From: Halomonas sp. ALS9
Lineage (GTDB): Bacteria; Pseudomonadota; Gammaproteobacteria; Pseudomonadales; Halomonadaceae
Assembly (NCBI RefSeq): GCF_001651035.1
Contig: NZ_LXRG01000201.1
Location: 62,001-126,000, forward strand
Direction: 5' to 3'
DNA: 64,000 nucleotides
The notes beneath the pieces were generated by a model. That model was not told the origin of the DNA and did no database searches. It saw nothing but the letters and a program-made list of their open reading frames with translations. The position numbers and the translations under genes are program-made. The first letter of the stretch is position 1. Each line of letters opens with the position of its first letter. Shown here piece by piece: positions 38,762-47,091 of the stretch.

Positions 38762-39205
38762 CTATTCATCTCCCACGGCCCAGTGCTGCTGCATTTGTAA
38801 GAAAGTGATCGACGCCGACCAGGTGATCAGCATAAAGCCGATTAAACCTTCGGCGCTTAGTAACAGACGCATACCACCCTCAGGCGTTAGATCGCCAAAC
38901 CCGAGGGTGGTATAGCTTATTGCCGACATATAAAAATAATCCCACAGTGCCACCGTTTCACTGCCCGAAATCTGTCCTGTTTCGGGTAACGCCTGTAAGC
39001 CAACTAACGCCAGCGCAAAGATACATATTTCGATTAGGTGGGCAACAAATAACGCTAGAAACAGCACTAAAAAGCGGCCCCGTAACGCAAGTTGCCAATA
39101 CTCCAGCTTCCGACTAATACGTACCGCCACTTCAAAATGCACCAGCACGCTGGCGATGACAGCGGCGACCGTCATCACCAGCACCGCTACCGTTCCACTA
39201 AACAT
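38762..39205 (-). CDS. Two-TM potassium channel family protein
   Basis: A 147-residue membrane protein of the Ion_trans_2 type. There are hydrophobic segments at about 4-24, 45-70 and 108-130, and the pore loop carries the selectivity-filter-like TTLGFGD (about 97-103) in SYTTLGFGDLTPEGG. No cytoplasmic RCK domain. It converges on the zinc GTPase gene with 8 bp between stops and has a GGGAGC ribosome site. Probably a small ion channel; ion preference not proven. Confidence 0.82.
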   Translation of the reverse strand: MFSGTVAVLVMTVAAVIASVLVHFEVAVRISRKLEYWQLALRGRFLVLFLALFVAHLIEICIFALALVGLQALPETGQISGSETVALWDYFYMSAISYTTLGFGDLTPEGGMRLLLSAEGLIGFMLITWSASITFLQMQQHWAVGDE

Positions 39206-39265
39206 GACTGCTCCCTGCGTTAATTTCCTTGAAAGAGCTTAAGCTTAGCCGATGATTCACAAATG

Positions 39266-39298
39266 CAAAGAAGCCCCCACCCAAATGGGATGGGGGCT
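39266..39298 (-). terminator. Intrinsic terminator after TRAP operon
   Basis: AGCCCCCA (39272-39279) and TGGGGGCT (39291-39298) form a strong stem, extended by CCC/GGG. On the minus strand it is followed by TCTTTG, 23 bp past the dctM stop. Confidence 0.75.
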
Positions 39299-39320
39299 GA
39301 TATACCGCTCTCAGAAATCC

Positions 39321-40634
39321 CTATTGCAGCATACTGGGAAGCCAAGTAGCGAGGCCCGGAAAAACGATCAGTACTGCGACCAGTAGCATCGAACAGAGAA
39401 TATAAGGAATGGCGGCCGAATAAATTTCACGCATGGTAGTACCCGCAGGCGCTACCCCTTTCATGACGAATAACAGCAGCCCTAACGGCGGCGTTGAGAA
39501 GCTGATCTCCAGAGCCAATAAAACAACGATACCAAACCAAATTAGATCAAACCCGAGCGCCTGCGCTAACGGGAAGAAGATCGGCACGGTCAGCATCATG
39601 ATGGAAATCTGCTCCATAAAAGTGCCCAGCACCAGCAGCACGGCAAACATCGCCAACAGCATCAAAATAGGCGAAAGATCAAAGCTGGTCGCCCAGCCGA
39701 TCAAGCCTCCCGAGGCGCCTGAGAAGCCCAGTAGTTGGCTAAACGTGGCAGAGCCGAAGACAATCAAGTAAGCCATTAAAGTGACCTTGAGTGCTCCGGT
39801 GACCGAAAGCTTAAACGCCTCCCAGGTCATGCAGCGGAAAATAAACGCCAGGATGATCACACCCAATGCCCCGAAGGCTGCAGCTTCGGAAGGTGTGGCA
39901 AACCCCATTAGCATCATCGCAACAATAATCACCATCACGCTGAGCATGGGTAGAATATCGGTCACAATCAGTTTGAGCTTCGCGCTAAGGGGCACCGGCT
40001 CAAGCTCATAGGCGGGTGCGGCAGTGGGATCCAGCTTGGTTTGGATAAAGATGGTGACGATATAAAAACCTGCCAACGTTAGCCCCGGCAGAATGCCCGC
40101 GATCAGCAGTGCGCCAATATCCACTCTTGCCAAGGTTGCTAACAGCACGGCAAGCGCTGAAGGCGGAATAATAATCGCCAAACCGCCAGTGCCCAGAATC
40201 GGACCAATGGCCATTTTCTTTTTATAGCCTCGGCGTTCCATTTCCGGCACCAGCAGCGAGCCCATCAATGCTGTGGATCCCATAGAAGAGCCGCTTAACG
40301 TAGAAAACGCCGTGCCACCAACAACGGTTACGTACGATAAACGCCCCGGCAGCTTGCCCATCAACTGGTCAACCGCATTGAACATCTTCATGCCCAGGCC
40401 GGTGCGAAAAAACAGCTCGCCCATCAGTAAGAACAACGGAATGGGTACTAGGTTAAAACTAGAGAGCGCACCAAAACCATTGTTGAGCATCTGTATGATG
40501 CCGGTTTGCCCCCCCATAAAGTGCCAAGCACCAATCACGTTGGCGGCTAAAAATGCCAATGCGATGGGCGTACCAATCGCCATAAAGAACAGAATCAGCG
40601 AGAGTAGAAAAGCGAGTGCAAAGTACCATTCCAT
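39321..40634 (-). CDS. dctM: TRAP transporter large permease (DctM)
   Basis: Twelve-segment membrane subunit of a tripartite ATP-independent periplasmic transporter, which uses a sodium gradient. The 437-residue protein has family segments GTPIALAFLAANVIG, LLMGELFFRTGLG, GGTAFSTLSGSSMGSTALMG (about 107) and PPSALAVLLATLARVDIG (about 156-175). Its start overlaps the dctQ stop by one base. The local context (GntR regulator, hydratase, lyase) suggests a dicarboxylate or related acid as substrate. Confidence 0.93.
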   Translation of the reverse strand: MEWYFALAFLLSLILFFMAIGTPIALAFLAANVIGAWHFMGGQTGIIQMLNNGFGALSSFNLVPIPLFLLMGELFFRTGLGMKMFNAVDQLMGKLPGRLSYVTVVGGTAFSTLSGSSMGSTALMGSLLVPEMERRGYKKKMAIGPILGTGGLAIIIPPSALAVLLATLARVDIGALLIAGILPGLTLAGFYIVTIFIQTKLDPTAAPAYELEPVPLSAKLKLIVTDILPMLSVMVIIVAMMLMGFATPSEAAAFGALGVIILAFIFRCMTWEAFKLSVTGALKVTLMAYLIVFGSATFSQLLGFSGASGGLIGWATSFDLSPILMLLAMFAVLLVLGTFMEQISIMMLTVPIFFPLAQALGFDLIWFGIVVLLALEISFSTPPLGLLLFVMKGVAPAGTTMREIYSAAIPYILCSMLLVAVLIVFPGLATWLPSMLQ

Positions 40635-41164
40635 TATTCTTTAATCCCCGCTTCGCCGCTGTGAAGAATCTCATGACCAACCACAAAGCGGCCAAATTCG
40701 ATTGCCATCAATGTAAAACTGATCGGAAACACAATCGTCAGCATCCATTTCGGCACAAAGAAAGCGCGCACATCGTAATCAGTCCGCTCAATATTGAGTA
40801 GTACAAGATCCAGCCCCTTCCACGCCAACACGCAGCACACCACCACACACAGCAGCGATACACCACGACTGAGAATATTCAGCGCTGGCGGCGGCAAAAC
40901 AGAGGTCAGCAGTTCAATATGCACGTGCCCTTTTTGACGTACCAACCAAGGCGCACCCAGCAGGGTGAGATAAAACATGGCGTACTCAGTGGAGAGAAAA
41001 AACCACGCCGAGGGTTGAAGCCCTAAATTACGAATGACCACAGAAAGCACCACCGCTACCATCAGCCATACCAGCATGATGGCGGCCAGCAGGGCCATGC
41101 CGTTGAGCAGCAGCAGGTAGCCGCGTTGTGCGTAGCGCATAAAAGACCCTAACGAGAAAGTCAT
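40634..41164 (-). CDS. dctQ: TRAP transporter small permease (DctQ)
   Basis: Four-segment membrane subunit of 176 residues with the usual pattern of TRAP small permeases: YLLLLNGMALLAAIMLVWLM, WFFLSTEYAMFYLTLLGAPWL and VRQKGHVHIELLTSVLP (about 81-97). It lies between dctP and dctM, 41 bp after the binding-protein gene. A strong hairpin in that gap probably reduces transcription into the permease genes relative to the binding protein. Confidence 0.92.
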   Translation of the reverse strand: MTFSLGSFMRYAQRGYLLLLNGMALLAAIMLVWLMVAVVLSVVIRNLGLQPSAWFFLSTEYAMFYLTLLGAPWLVRQKGHVHIELLTSVLPPPALNILSRGVSLLCVVVCCVLAWKGLDLVLLNIERTDYDVRAFFVPKWMLTIVFPISFTLMAIEFGRFVVGHEILHSGEAGIKE

Positions 41165-41166
41165 AC

Positions 41167-41195
41167 AAAAGGGGCGCTCGAAAATTCAGCGCCCC
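41167..41195 (-). terminator. Hairpin between dctP and dctQ (attenuating terminator)
   Basis: GGGGCGCT (41171-41178) pairs perfectly with AGCGCCCC (41188-41195) around a 9-nt loop. On the minus strand it is followed by TTTTGT. It falls within an apparent operon, so it likely lets only part of transcription pass. Confidence 0.7.
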
Positions 41196-41204
41196 CTACC
41201 GTTC

Positions 41205-42203
41205 TTAGAGGTCGTTAAACTTTTCGATTAGCGTGTCGTAATGCTCAAGACCAGAAGGATGACGCTCCATCTGACGGCGCATACGCTCCCAGGTAGCATC
41301 GCGGGCGGCTTCGGCATAACGCTCGCCGACCTCGCCTTCAAGAGTAACTACCTGCATACCATCAGCCTCAAGTTCAGCTTGCTGCGTTTCAGCTAAGTCA
41401 GCCAATGACTCAGCGCTTTCACGCTCATGCTCGATGGCCACGTCTTGAAGAATTTGCTGTGCTTCTTCGCTTAACTGGTTCCACTTGTCCAGGTTAACGA
41501 TTACGCCCATGTCAGTAGAAAAGAAGGCAGGGTCAACCCGGTAGTTCAAGAAGCGATCCCAATTAAGGTCTTTAAGACCAATTTGCGTCCAGCCAGTGGC
41601 GTTGACCACACTACGCTCAAGCGCAGCGTAGACATCGGTGGTGGGTAAGCTAATCGGCTGCGCGCCTAGGTAATCCTGGAAGAAAGCGTCATAGACTGGG
41701 TTACTGCGTAGCTGCAGCCCTGAAACGCTTAGATTGCCATCAGCATCAATGGTGGGTTCATTAATGGTATAGAGGTTGTAGCTCACGCCGCTGTCGAACC
41801 AGCCCAGGTAATAAGTGCCCATCTTCTCCTGATGAATCTCATTGAGCAGATCGATACCGCCATTTTCACGGGCAAAAATAGCGTTGGTATTGGAGGCCAC
41901 CATGGCATCGCGCTCCGGTACCGTGCCTGCGTAAAAGCTCGCAGCGGTATAGGCCATATCCACCACGCCGTTCCGCACTGCGTCTGGCTGCTCGGAAAGA
42001 CCGATCACTTCAGGGCCACCGCGCACGTTAATCTGCACCACCCCTTCACCGCGCTCATTTACTTTATCGACGAACTCGAGAAAGCTTTGGGTATAGATCA
42101 AAGACGGCGGAAACGCATGCACGGCGGTGATTTGATCAACGGCTAGCGCCTGAGTGGAAGCCAGGGCGGTGAGCATGCCCATAGTAAGCGTTACTTTTTT
42201 CAT
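41205..42203 (-). CDS. dctP: TRAP transporter substrate-binding protein (DctP)
   Basis: Periplasmic binding protein of 332 residues with a Sec signal peptide (1-21, ending TQALA) and an AGGAGA site upstream. DctP-family marks are GVVDMAYTAASFYAGTVPER (about 85), LQLRSNPVYDAFFQDYLGAQPISLPTTDVYAALERSVVNATGW read in pieces, with the conserved arginine of LRSNP that normally pairs with a substrate carboxylate. 162 bp separate it from leuD on the same strand, so it may have its own promoter. Confidence 0.92.
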   Translation of the reverse strand: MKKVTLTMGMLTALASTQALAVDQITAVHAFPPSLIYTQSFLEFVDKVNERGEGVVQINVRGGPEVIGLSEQPDAVRNGVVDMAYTAASFYAGTVPERDAMVASNTNAIFARENGGIDLLNEIHQEKMGTYYLGWFDSGVSYNLYTINEPTIDADGNLSVSGLQLRSNPVYDAFFQDYLGAQPISLPTTDVYAALERSVVNATGWTQIGLKDLNWDRFLNYRVDPAFFSTDMGVIVNLDKWNQLSEEAQQILQDVAIEHERESAESLADLAETQQAELEADGMQVVTLEGEVGERYAEAARDATWERMRRQMERHPSGLEHYDTLIEKFNDL

Positions 42204-42364
42204 TCGTTAGTCTCCTGCACGGGGTAATCTGCGTTATAGCGTTTATTGTTTCTGTTACTTTCTTATAAGCCGTTTAATAAGCTTTTTCGTATCGCTCTTA
42301 TAAACGTCTGCTGCAAGCGTGCGTTTTTTATAAAAATGCATTTTTAGGTTAGCAGGCACTGCCG

Positions 42365-43003
42365 CTACCCTTTACTAATAATGGTGCTTTCTGGCGGCTG
42401 CGCCGTTGTCCAGGGATACCGCGCTAAGTAGCGTGCTGCGAAATCGGTAATCGAGTCAGCGTGCTGGCGGGTCATATCGATATCGTCCCAGCCATTAAGC
42501 AGCTTGGTGCGCCATACGGGGCTAATGGAAAAACTGACTTCCACTTCAGCGACACGGATAACCTGCTGCTCCAAATCGACGTCAATCGCAGCTGGTGCAT
42601 CACCAAGGGCTGCAAGCAGGCGCTCGGCGTCATCCTCTTCCACGACCGCGGGCAGCAAGCCGTTATTGACGGCATTAGAAGCAAAAATATCGCCAAAGCT
42701 CGGCGCCACCACGCAGCGAAAGCCGTAATCGACCAGCGCATAAACCGCTGCTTCACGGGATGAGCCTGCGCCAAAGTTGCGTCGGCTGACCATCACTTCT
42801 GCATTGGCCGCATTAGGGCGATGCAGAATAAACTCCGCGTCCGGTCTGCCCTGCTCATCGTGGCGAACGTCATAGAGTAAAAACTGGCCGTAACCGACAC
42901 TGCGCGGCTCTTTCATAAAGCGCGCGGGGATTAGCTGATCGGTGTCTACGTTAGCGGCGGCAAGGGCCACACCAAGGGTGTTCAATACGGTAATCGGTTG
43001 CAT
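42365..43003 (-). CDS. leuD: LeuD-like small subunit of an aconitase-superfamily hydratase
   Basis: Swivelling small subunit of a LeuCD-type (de)hydratase, 212 residues. ANVDTDQLIPARFMKEP (about 16-32) and APSFGDIFASNAVNNGLLP (about 99-117) are typical. The specificity-loop region reads GAGSSREAAVYAL instead of the GCGSSREHAPWAL seen in leucine-pathway LeuD. leuB is absent and the neighbours are catabolic, so a role on another unsaturated dicarboxylate (citraconate, dimethylmaleate or maleate type) is more likely than leucine synthesis. TAATG overlap with leuC. Confidence 0.85.
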   Translation of the reverse strand: MQPITVLNTLGVALAAANVDTDQLIPARFMKEPRSVGYGQFLLYDVRHDEQGRPDAEFILHRPNAANAEVMVSRRNFGAGSSREAAVYALVDYGFRCVVAPSFGDIFASNAVNNGLLPAVVEEDDAERLLAALGDAPAAIDVDLEQQVIRVAEVEVSFSISPVWRTKLLNGWDDIDMTRQHADSITDFAARYLARYPWTTAQPPESTIISKG

Positions 43004-44442
43004 TAGTGCGCTCCTGAAGCCTGAACAGTGGCGTTATCGTCAGCTGCCAGCGTGCGCACATCCGCTAGGCGACCATTGACCGCCGCGGCAGCCACCATTG
43101 CGGGCGACATCAAGTGGGTGCGCGCCCCCGGGCCTTGGCGGCCTTTAAAATTGCGGTTGGTAGTGGAGGCACAGCGCTCGCCGCTGGCGACTAAGTCACC
43201 GTTCATACCCACGCACATCGAGCAGCCCGAATGACGCCACTCAAGCCCGGCGTCGATAAAAATGCGGTCTAACCCTTCCGCTTCCGCCTGGGTTTTCACC
43301 AACGTTGAACCAGGCGACACCATGCCGGGCACGCGGCTTTTATGCCCTGCCAGCACGGCAGCAGCGGCGCGCAAATCTTCAATGCGCGCGTTGGTGCAGG
43401 AACCAATAAACACCCGGTCAATGGTGATATCGGTGAGTTTTTGCCCGGGTGTTAAGCCCATATAGGCCAAACTATCGCGGGCTTGGCGCGCTTTTGCAGG
43501 GTCGCTTAGTTGCTCAGGGTCGGGCACTGCGTGGTCAATAGGCAGTGCTTCTTCGGGCGATACACCCCAGGTCACCGTGGGGGCGATCTCATTGGCATGC
43601 AGCGTTACTTCAAGATCAAAGCTGGCGTCTGGATCGCTATAGAGCGTTGACCAATAGGCGCAGGCTTGCTCAAAGGCCTCTCCTTGCGGGCTCCAGGGGC
43701 GCTCGCGCAGGTAATCAAAGGTGGTTTGGTCGGGGGCAATCATGCCGCAGCGGCCGCCACCTTCAATGGAGAGATTGCACAGCGTTAAGCGCGCTTCCAT
43801 GGAGAGCGAACGAATCGCCTCGCCCGCATACTCAATAGCGTAGCCCCGTGCGCCGTCGGCACCCAGGCGTGCAATCCAGGTCAGCGCAATATCCTTGGCC
43901 GTGATGCCCTCAGCCAACTGGCCATCAACGGTAATCCGCATGACTTTGGGTTTGCTCTGCCACAGAGTTTGAGTGGCCAGCACATGGGCCACTTCCGAGG
44001 CACCAATGCCAAACGCAATGCTGCCAAAGGCACCGTGGGTGGCGGTATGGCTATCGCCGCAGACCATCACCATACCGGGCTGGGTAAGCCCCTGTTCGGG
44101 CCCCAAGACATGCACAATGCCCTGGCGCGGGTCGTCCAAACCAAACAGCGTCACCCCGTGCTGCTGGGTATTGTGCGAAAGCTGCTCAATCATCGAACGC
44201 ACTTTGGGATCCGCAACGCCTGCCAGATCGCGTGCGACAGTCGGTACGTAATGGTCAGCAATACCAAAGGTCAAATCGGGCCGGGCAACGGGCAACTCGC
44301 GTTCAGCGAGTTTATTGAAGGCATGGAAGGAACCTTCGTGGACAAAATGGCGATCAATCCAAAGAAGGCTCTGACCGCTTTCACTGCGGTGAACTTCATG
44401 GGCCTGCCAAACTTTGTCAAACAGCGTTGTTGGGGTACTCAT
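43003..44442 (-). CDS. leuC: LeuC-like large subunit of an aconitase-superfamily hydratase
   Basis: [4Fe-4S] large subunit of a LeuCD-type hydratase, 479 residues. CGDSHTATHGAFG (about 128-140), GSCTNARIEDLRAA (cluster Cys, about 349) and GCSMCVGMNGD (two cluster Cys, about 408-418) show an intact cluster site. Near the N-terminus LTFGIADHYVPT replaces the MDHNVST-like segment of E. coli LeuC. Two palindromes probably recognised by the adjacent GntR regulator lie 85-125 bp upstream. Function inferred from context to be catabolic. Confidence 0.87.
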   Translation of the reverse strand: MSTPTTLFDKVWQAHEVHRSESGQSLLWIDRHFVHEGSFHAFNKLAERELPVARPDLTFGIADHYVPTVARDLAGVADPKVRSMIEQLSHNTQQHGVTLFGLDDPRQGIVHVLGPEQGLTQPGMVMVCGDSHTATHGAFGSIAFGIGASEVAHVLATQTLWQSKPKVMRITVDGQLAEGITAKDIALTWIARLGADGARGYAIEYAGEAIRSLSMEARLTLCNLSIEGGGRCGMIAPDQTTFDYLRERPWSPQGEAFEQACAYWSTLYSDPDASFDLEVTLHANEIAPTVTWGVSPEEALPIDHAVPDPEQLSDPAKARQARDSLAYMGLTPGQKLTDITIDRVFIGSCTNARIEDLRAAAAVLAGHKSRVPGMVSPGSTLVKTQAEAEGLDRIFIDAGLEWRHSGCSMCVGMNGDLVASGERCASTTNRNFKGRQGPGARTHLMSPAMVAAAAVNGRLADVRTLAADDNATVQASGAH

Positions 44443-44526
44443 GGTCTTCGCTCGTTGCCTCGGCCTTCGTTGGACTTATCTTTCTCACCCCAATACAACT
44501 AGCGCAATTTCACAACACAGGTCAAA

Positions 44527-44544
44527 TGTATTTTTTATAATTTT
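44527..44544. promoter_or_regulatory. Degenerate GntR operator upstream of leuC
   Basis: TGTATT-N6-AATTTT: the left arm equals that of the palindrome 23 bp away (centre to centre) and the right arm keeps AAT. The two-turn spacing suggests paired binding. Confidence 0.45.
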
Positions 44545-44549
44545 AAATC

Positions 44550-44567
44550 TGTATTAAATTTAATACA
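44550..44567. promoter_or_regulatory. Palindromic GntR operator upstream of leuC
   Basis: TGTATTAAATTTAATACA is a perfect 18-bp palindrome between the gntR stop and the leuC start. Its arms and spacer length equal those of the site upstream of gntR. Confidence 0.75.
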
Positions 44568-44587
44568 TTAAAAAATAAGCCGCGTTG

Positions 44588-45394
44588 CTACTCATCCTTC
44601 CCTCTGGTGGGCATTCCAGCCACTTTGGGCTCCCAGTAGCGGGAGTTATCATCGCCGTTTCGTTCTAAATCAATTTGGAAGCGATATCGATCCGGTCGAT
44701 AGAGCGCGTCCAAATGCTCTACCCCCCGACCCTGTTCATCAAACACTACACGAGTGAGTGAAATCAGCGGCGAGCCCACGGCAACATCCAGCGCTTCAGC
44801 CACCTCGTGACTAGCTAAGGTGGCAGAAATAGATTGGGAGGCGTGGTCAACCTTCACCCCGCTGCGCTCTAGCAGCACAAACAGCGGCGTATTGGCTAAA
44901 TCCATCTCGTTGTAGTGCAGCGCAATCGATTCAGGCACGTGGGTTACCAGATGGGAAAACGGCTTGTCATCGACCATGCGCACTCGCACCGAACGCTGAA
45001 CCTTGACGTTCTGCGACATACCTAGCCGCTCACGGATCATTTCCGGTGGCAACACGTAGGCAAACTCCAGCAGCCGCACCTGAGAGGCCTGGCTCATTTT
45101 GACCATGTTGGGCATCAGATTGGATACGCTAGCGGTCATCACCGTCGCGTCCAACGGCTGTTCCAGCACCACCGTGCCCACACCCGCCTTACGCTCTACC
45201 ATCCCGGTTGTTTGAAGCGCCTCCATGGCACGCCGCACGGTAACCCGGGATACGCCATGCTGCTCCGCCAGCTTATTTTCACCAGCCAATTTACTGCCAG
45301 CGGGCAGCCGCCCACTCAAAATGGCGTCTTTTAACAGCAGATAAATTCGGTGTGATTTGGTACCCCCCACCGCAGAGGGTTTTGCCTCGCTCAT
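44588..45394 (-). CDS. GntR/HutC-family regulator of the dicarboxylate locus
   Basis: A 268-residue regulator with an N-terminal winged helix (about 12-78: SHRIYLLLKDAILSGRLPAG, LAEQHGVSRVTVRRAMEAL) and a C-terminal UTRA effector domain (about 95-245: LLEFAYVLPPEMI, VQRSVRVRMVDDKPFSHLVTHVP, YRPDRYRFQIDL). HutC-type proteins are usually repressors released by a pathway metabolite. It lies between the two arms of the locus, with matching palindromes in front of leuC and in the divergent intergenic region, so it probably controls both arms and itself. Confidence 0.9.
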   Translation of the reverse strand: MSEAKPSAVGGTKSHRIYLLLKDAILSGRLPAGSKLAGENKLAEQHGVSRVTVRRAMEALQTTGMVERKAGVGTVVLEQPLDATVMTASVSNLMPNMVKMSQASQVRLLEFAYVLPPEMIRERLGMSQNVKVQRSVRVRMVDDKPFSHLVTHVPESIALHYNEMDLANTPLFVLLERSGVKVDHASQSISATLASHEVAEALDVAVGSPLISLTRVVFDEQGRGVEHLDALYRPDRYRFQIDLERNGDDNSRYWEPKVAGMPTRGKDE

Positions 45395-45468
45395 CCACGC
45401 CTCTCCTCAGGATGTTGGTCGAAAAATTTATGTCAGGCTTGACGCAGGGATATTAATAGACATAAAAA

Positions 45469-45486
45469 TGTATTACATATAATACA
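45469..45486. promoter_or_regulatory. Palindromic GntR operator in divergent intergenic region
   Basis: TGTATTACATATAATACA is an inverted repeat with arms TGTATT/AATACA and a 6-bp spacer, identical in design to the site at 44550-44567. It sits 74 bp upstream of gntR and about 120 bp upstream of the SnoaL-like gene. Confidence 0.75.
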
Positions 45487-45607
45487 TATCAACAGTTAAT
45501 CAATAACACAATTACTCCCGCTTGAAAGCCATTATTGCAGAACCAGCGCCCCTAAGCATTGCTAACAACCTGGTTCTGGATGGGCAGCGAGGGCAAGAGA
45601 ATCGTCA

Positions 45608-46078
45608 ATGTCTAACGCCAAAAATCATCGCCATGAAAGACACAGCCCTGAAGGACATAGCTTTGAAGGACAGAGCCCTGAAAAAAAAGGCACCGAGCGG
45701 GTACGCGCTTTTTTAAGCGCCATGGAAGCCCGCGACCTAGCCAGCGCAGAGCGCTACCTTGCGGCTAACGTAGTGATGCAATTCCCCGGCACGCCGCCCA
45801 TGCAACGGCTAAGCGAGGTCGTTGAGTGGGCCCAAACCCGCTACCGCCGGGTGAGTAAAACGTTTCACGCATTAGACCAGTGCGACTATCCCAGCCACTG
45901 CGCTGGTTCTGTAATAGTGGTGTTTTGCCATGGCGAATTAACAGTGGAGTGGCTGGATGGCAAAACATCAAGCGGCGTGCGCTTTATTGACCGCTTTGAA
46001 CTCACCGATGGCTTCATCACCCGCCAAGATGTATGGAACGATTTGGCGCTAGAACAAGCAGCCGACGCTAACGCCTGA
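45608..46078 (+). CDS. SnoaL/NTF2-like protein with repeat-containing N-terminus
   Basis: A 156-residue protein whose main part (about 30-150) fits the NTF2/SnoaL cone fold: RVRAFLSAMEARDLASAERYL, VVMQFPGTPPMQRL and FIDRFELTDGFITRQDVWNDL. Such proteins are small isomerases, hydrolases or accessory proteins. The first ~28 residues (RHSPEGHSFEGQSPEKK) are low-complexity and encoded by three 15-bp repeats, so translation might begin later. First gene of the plus-strand arm, 54 bp before the lyase gene. Confidence 0.72.
   Translation: MSNAKNHRHERHSPEGHSFEGQSPEKKGTERVRAFLSAMEARDLASAERYLAANVVMQFPGTPPMQRLSEVVEWAQTRYRRVSKTFHALDQCDYPSHCAGSVIVVFCHGELTVEWLDGKTSSGVRFIDRFELTDGFITRQDVWNDLALEQAADANA
45635..45679. 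repeat. Three 15-bp repeats at start of SnoaL-like gene
   Basis: Units at 45635-45649, 45650-45664 and 45665-45679 share GAAGGACA-AGCCCT with few changes. They are in frame and encode a repeated (P/F)EGHS-like pentapeptide. Confidence 0.75.
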
Positions 46079-46132
46079 ACCCACCGCTCGTATTTTTCCT
46101 ACTATCCTTTTTCCTACAGTGACGAGATATTT

Positions 46133-47026
46133 ATGACACGCCAACAGCACGCCTCACACCAGCCAGCCCAGCTTAAGCAGCAGTTGCAGGAGAGCTCCAT
46201 CGTCGTTGCCCCCGGTGTATTTGACGCCCTTGGCGCTTCCCTTGCCGAGCAGGCGGGCTTCGACACGGTCTACCTTTCCGGCGCCAGCTTGGCCTATACC
46301 CAGCTGGGTCGGCCGGATATTGGCCTGCTTAGCATTACCGAAATTTGCACGGCGATGTCGCATATTCGCGAACGCACTAATTTATCGGTGGTGGTGGATT
46401 GTGATACCGGCTTTGGCAACGCTATGAACGTGATGCGCAGCGTACGCCTGCTGGAGCGTTCTGGCGCCAACGCCATTCAGTTAGAAGATCAAACTTACCC
46501 CAAGCGCTGCGGCCACCTGCGCGGCAAAACCCTGGTCTCTAAAAGCGAAATGGTCGGTAAGTTGCATGCTGCACTGGACGCCCGGGCAAGCGATAACACG
46601 CTGATTATTGGCCGTACCGACGCGCTTGGCGTAGAAGGCACCGACAACGCCATTGAGCGTGCCCAAGCCTATTTCGAGGCGGGCGTGGATATGCTGTTTA
46701 TCGAAGGTATCCGTAGCGACGAAGATATCAGCAAGATTATGAATCAGTTCAAAGGCAAGGTGCCGATCATGGCCAATATGGTAGAGGGCGGCGACACGCC
46801 GCTGCAGAACGCCCAGGCGTTAGAAGAGCTAGGCTTCTCGCTGGTGATTTTTCCCGGCGCGCTGGTTCGGGCGATTACCTATATGGCCAGCCGTTTCTTT
46901 GCCACCCTGAAACAGGACGGCACCACCGACGCCTTCCGCGACCAGATGCTCGATTTCAAACAGCTCAATGACTACTTAGGCACCCAGGCGATGCTGGAGC
47001 TTGGCGAGCAGTACGACAATCGCTAA
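46133..47026 (+). CDS. Isocitrate lyase/PEP mutase superfamily lyase
   Basis: A 297-residue TIM-barrel enzyme of the PrpB/oxaloacetate-decarboxylase group. VAPGVFDALGASLAEQAGF (about 26), DCDTGFGNAMNVMRSV (metal-binding region, about 84) and QLEDQTYPKRCGHLRG (about 118-133) are seen. The KRCGH motif holds the catalytic cysteine of true C-C lyases such as 2-methylisocitrate lyase and 2,3-dimethylmalate lyase, unlike decarboxylase branches. With the LeuCD-like hydratase it suggests cleavage of an alkyl-malate. Exact substrate not known. Confidence 0.85.
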   Translation: MTRQQHASHQPAQLKQQLQESSIVVAPGVFDALGASLAEQAGFDTVYLSGASLAYTQLGRPDIGLLSITEICTAMSHIRERTNLSVVVDCDTGFGNAMNVMRSVRLLERSGANAIQLEDQTYPKRCGHLRGKTLVSKSEMVGKLHAALDARASDNTLIIGRTDALGVEGTDNAIERAQAYFEAGVDMLFIEGIRSDEDISKIMNQFKGKVPIMANMVEGGDTPLQNAQALEELGFSLVIFPGALVRAITYMASRFFATLKQDGTTDAFRDQMLDFKQLNDYLGTQAMLELGEQYDNR

Positions 47027-47091
47027 CTCTCTCTTATCAACTCGTGCCCATTATTTATAAGTGCGAATAAATAACTATTCAGGAGACGACC

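Noticed and set aside
42365..44442. Leucine biosynthesis leuCD assignment
   Set aside because: No leuA or leuB nearby, GntR operator control, TRAP and lyase neighbours, and changed specificity-loop residues argue for a catabolic paralogue, though symbols are kept for family recognition.
45522..45716. Frame encoding MKDTALKDIALKDRALKKK repeats
   Set aside because: The repeats are the 15-bp units read in another frame; the SnoaL-like frame continues into a recognisable fold and this one does not.
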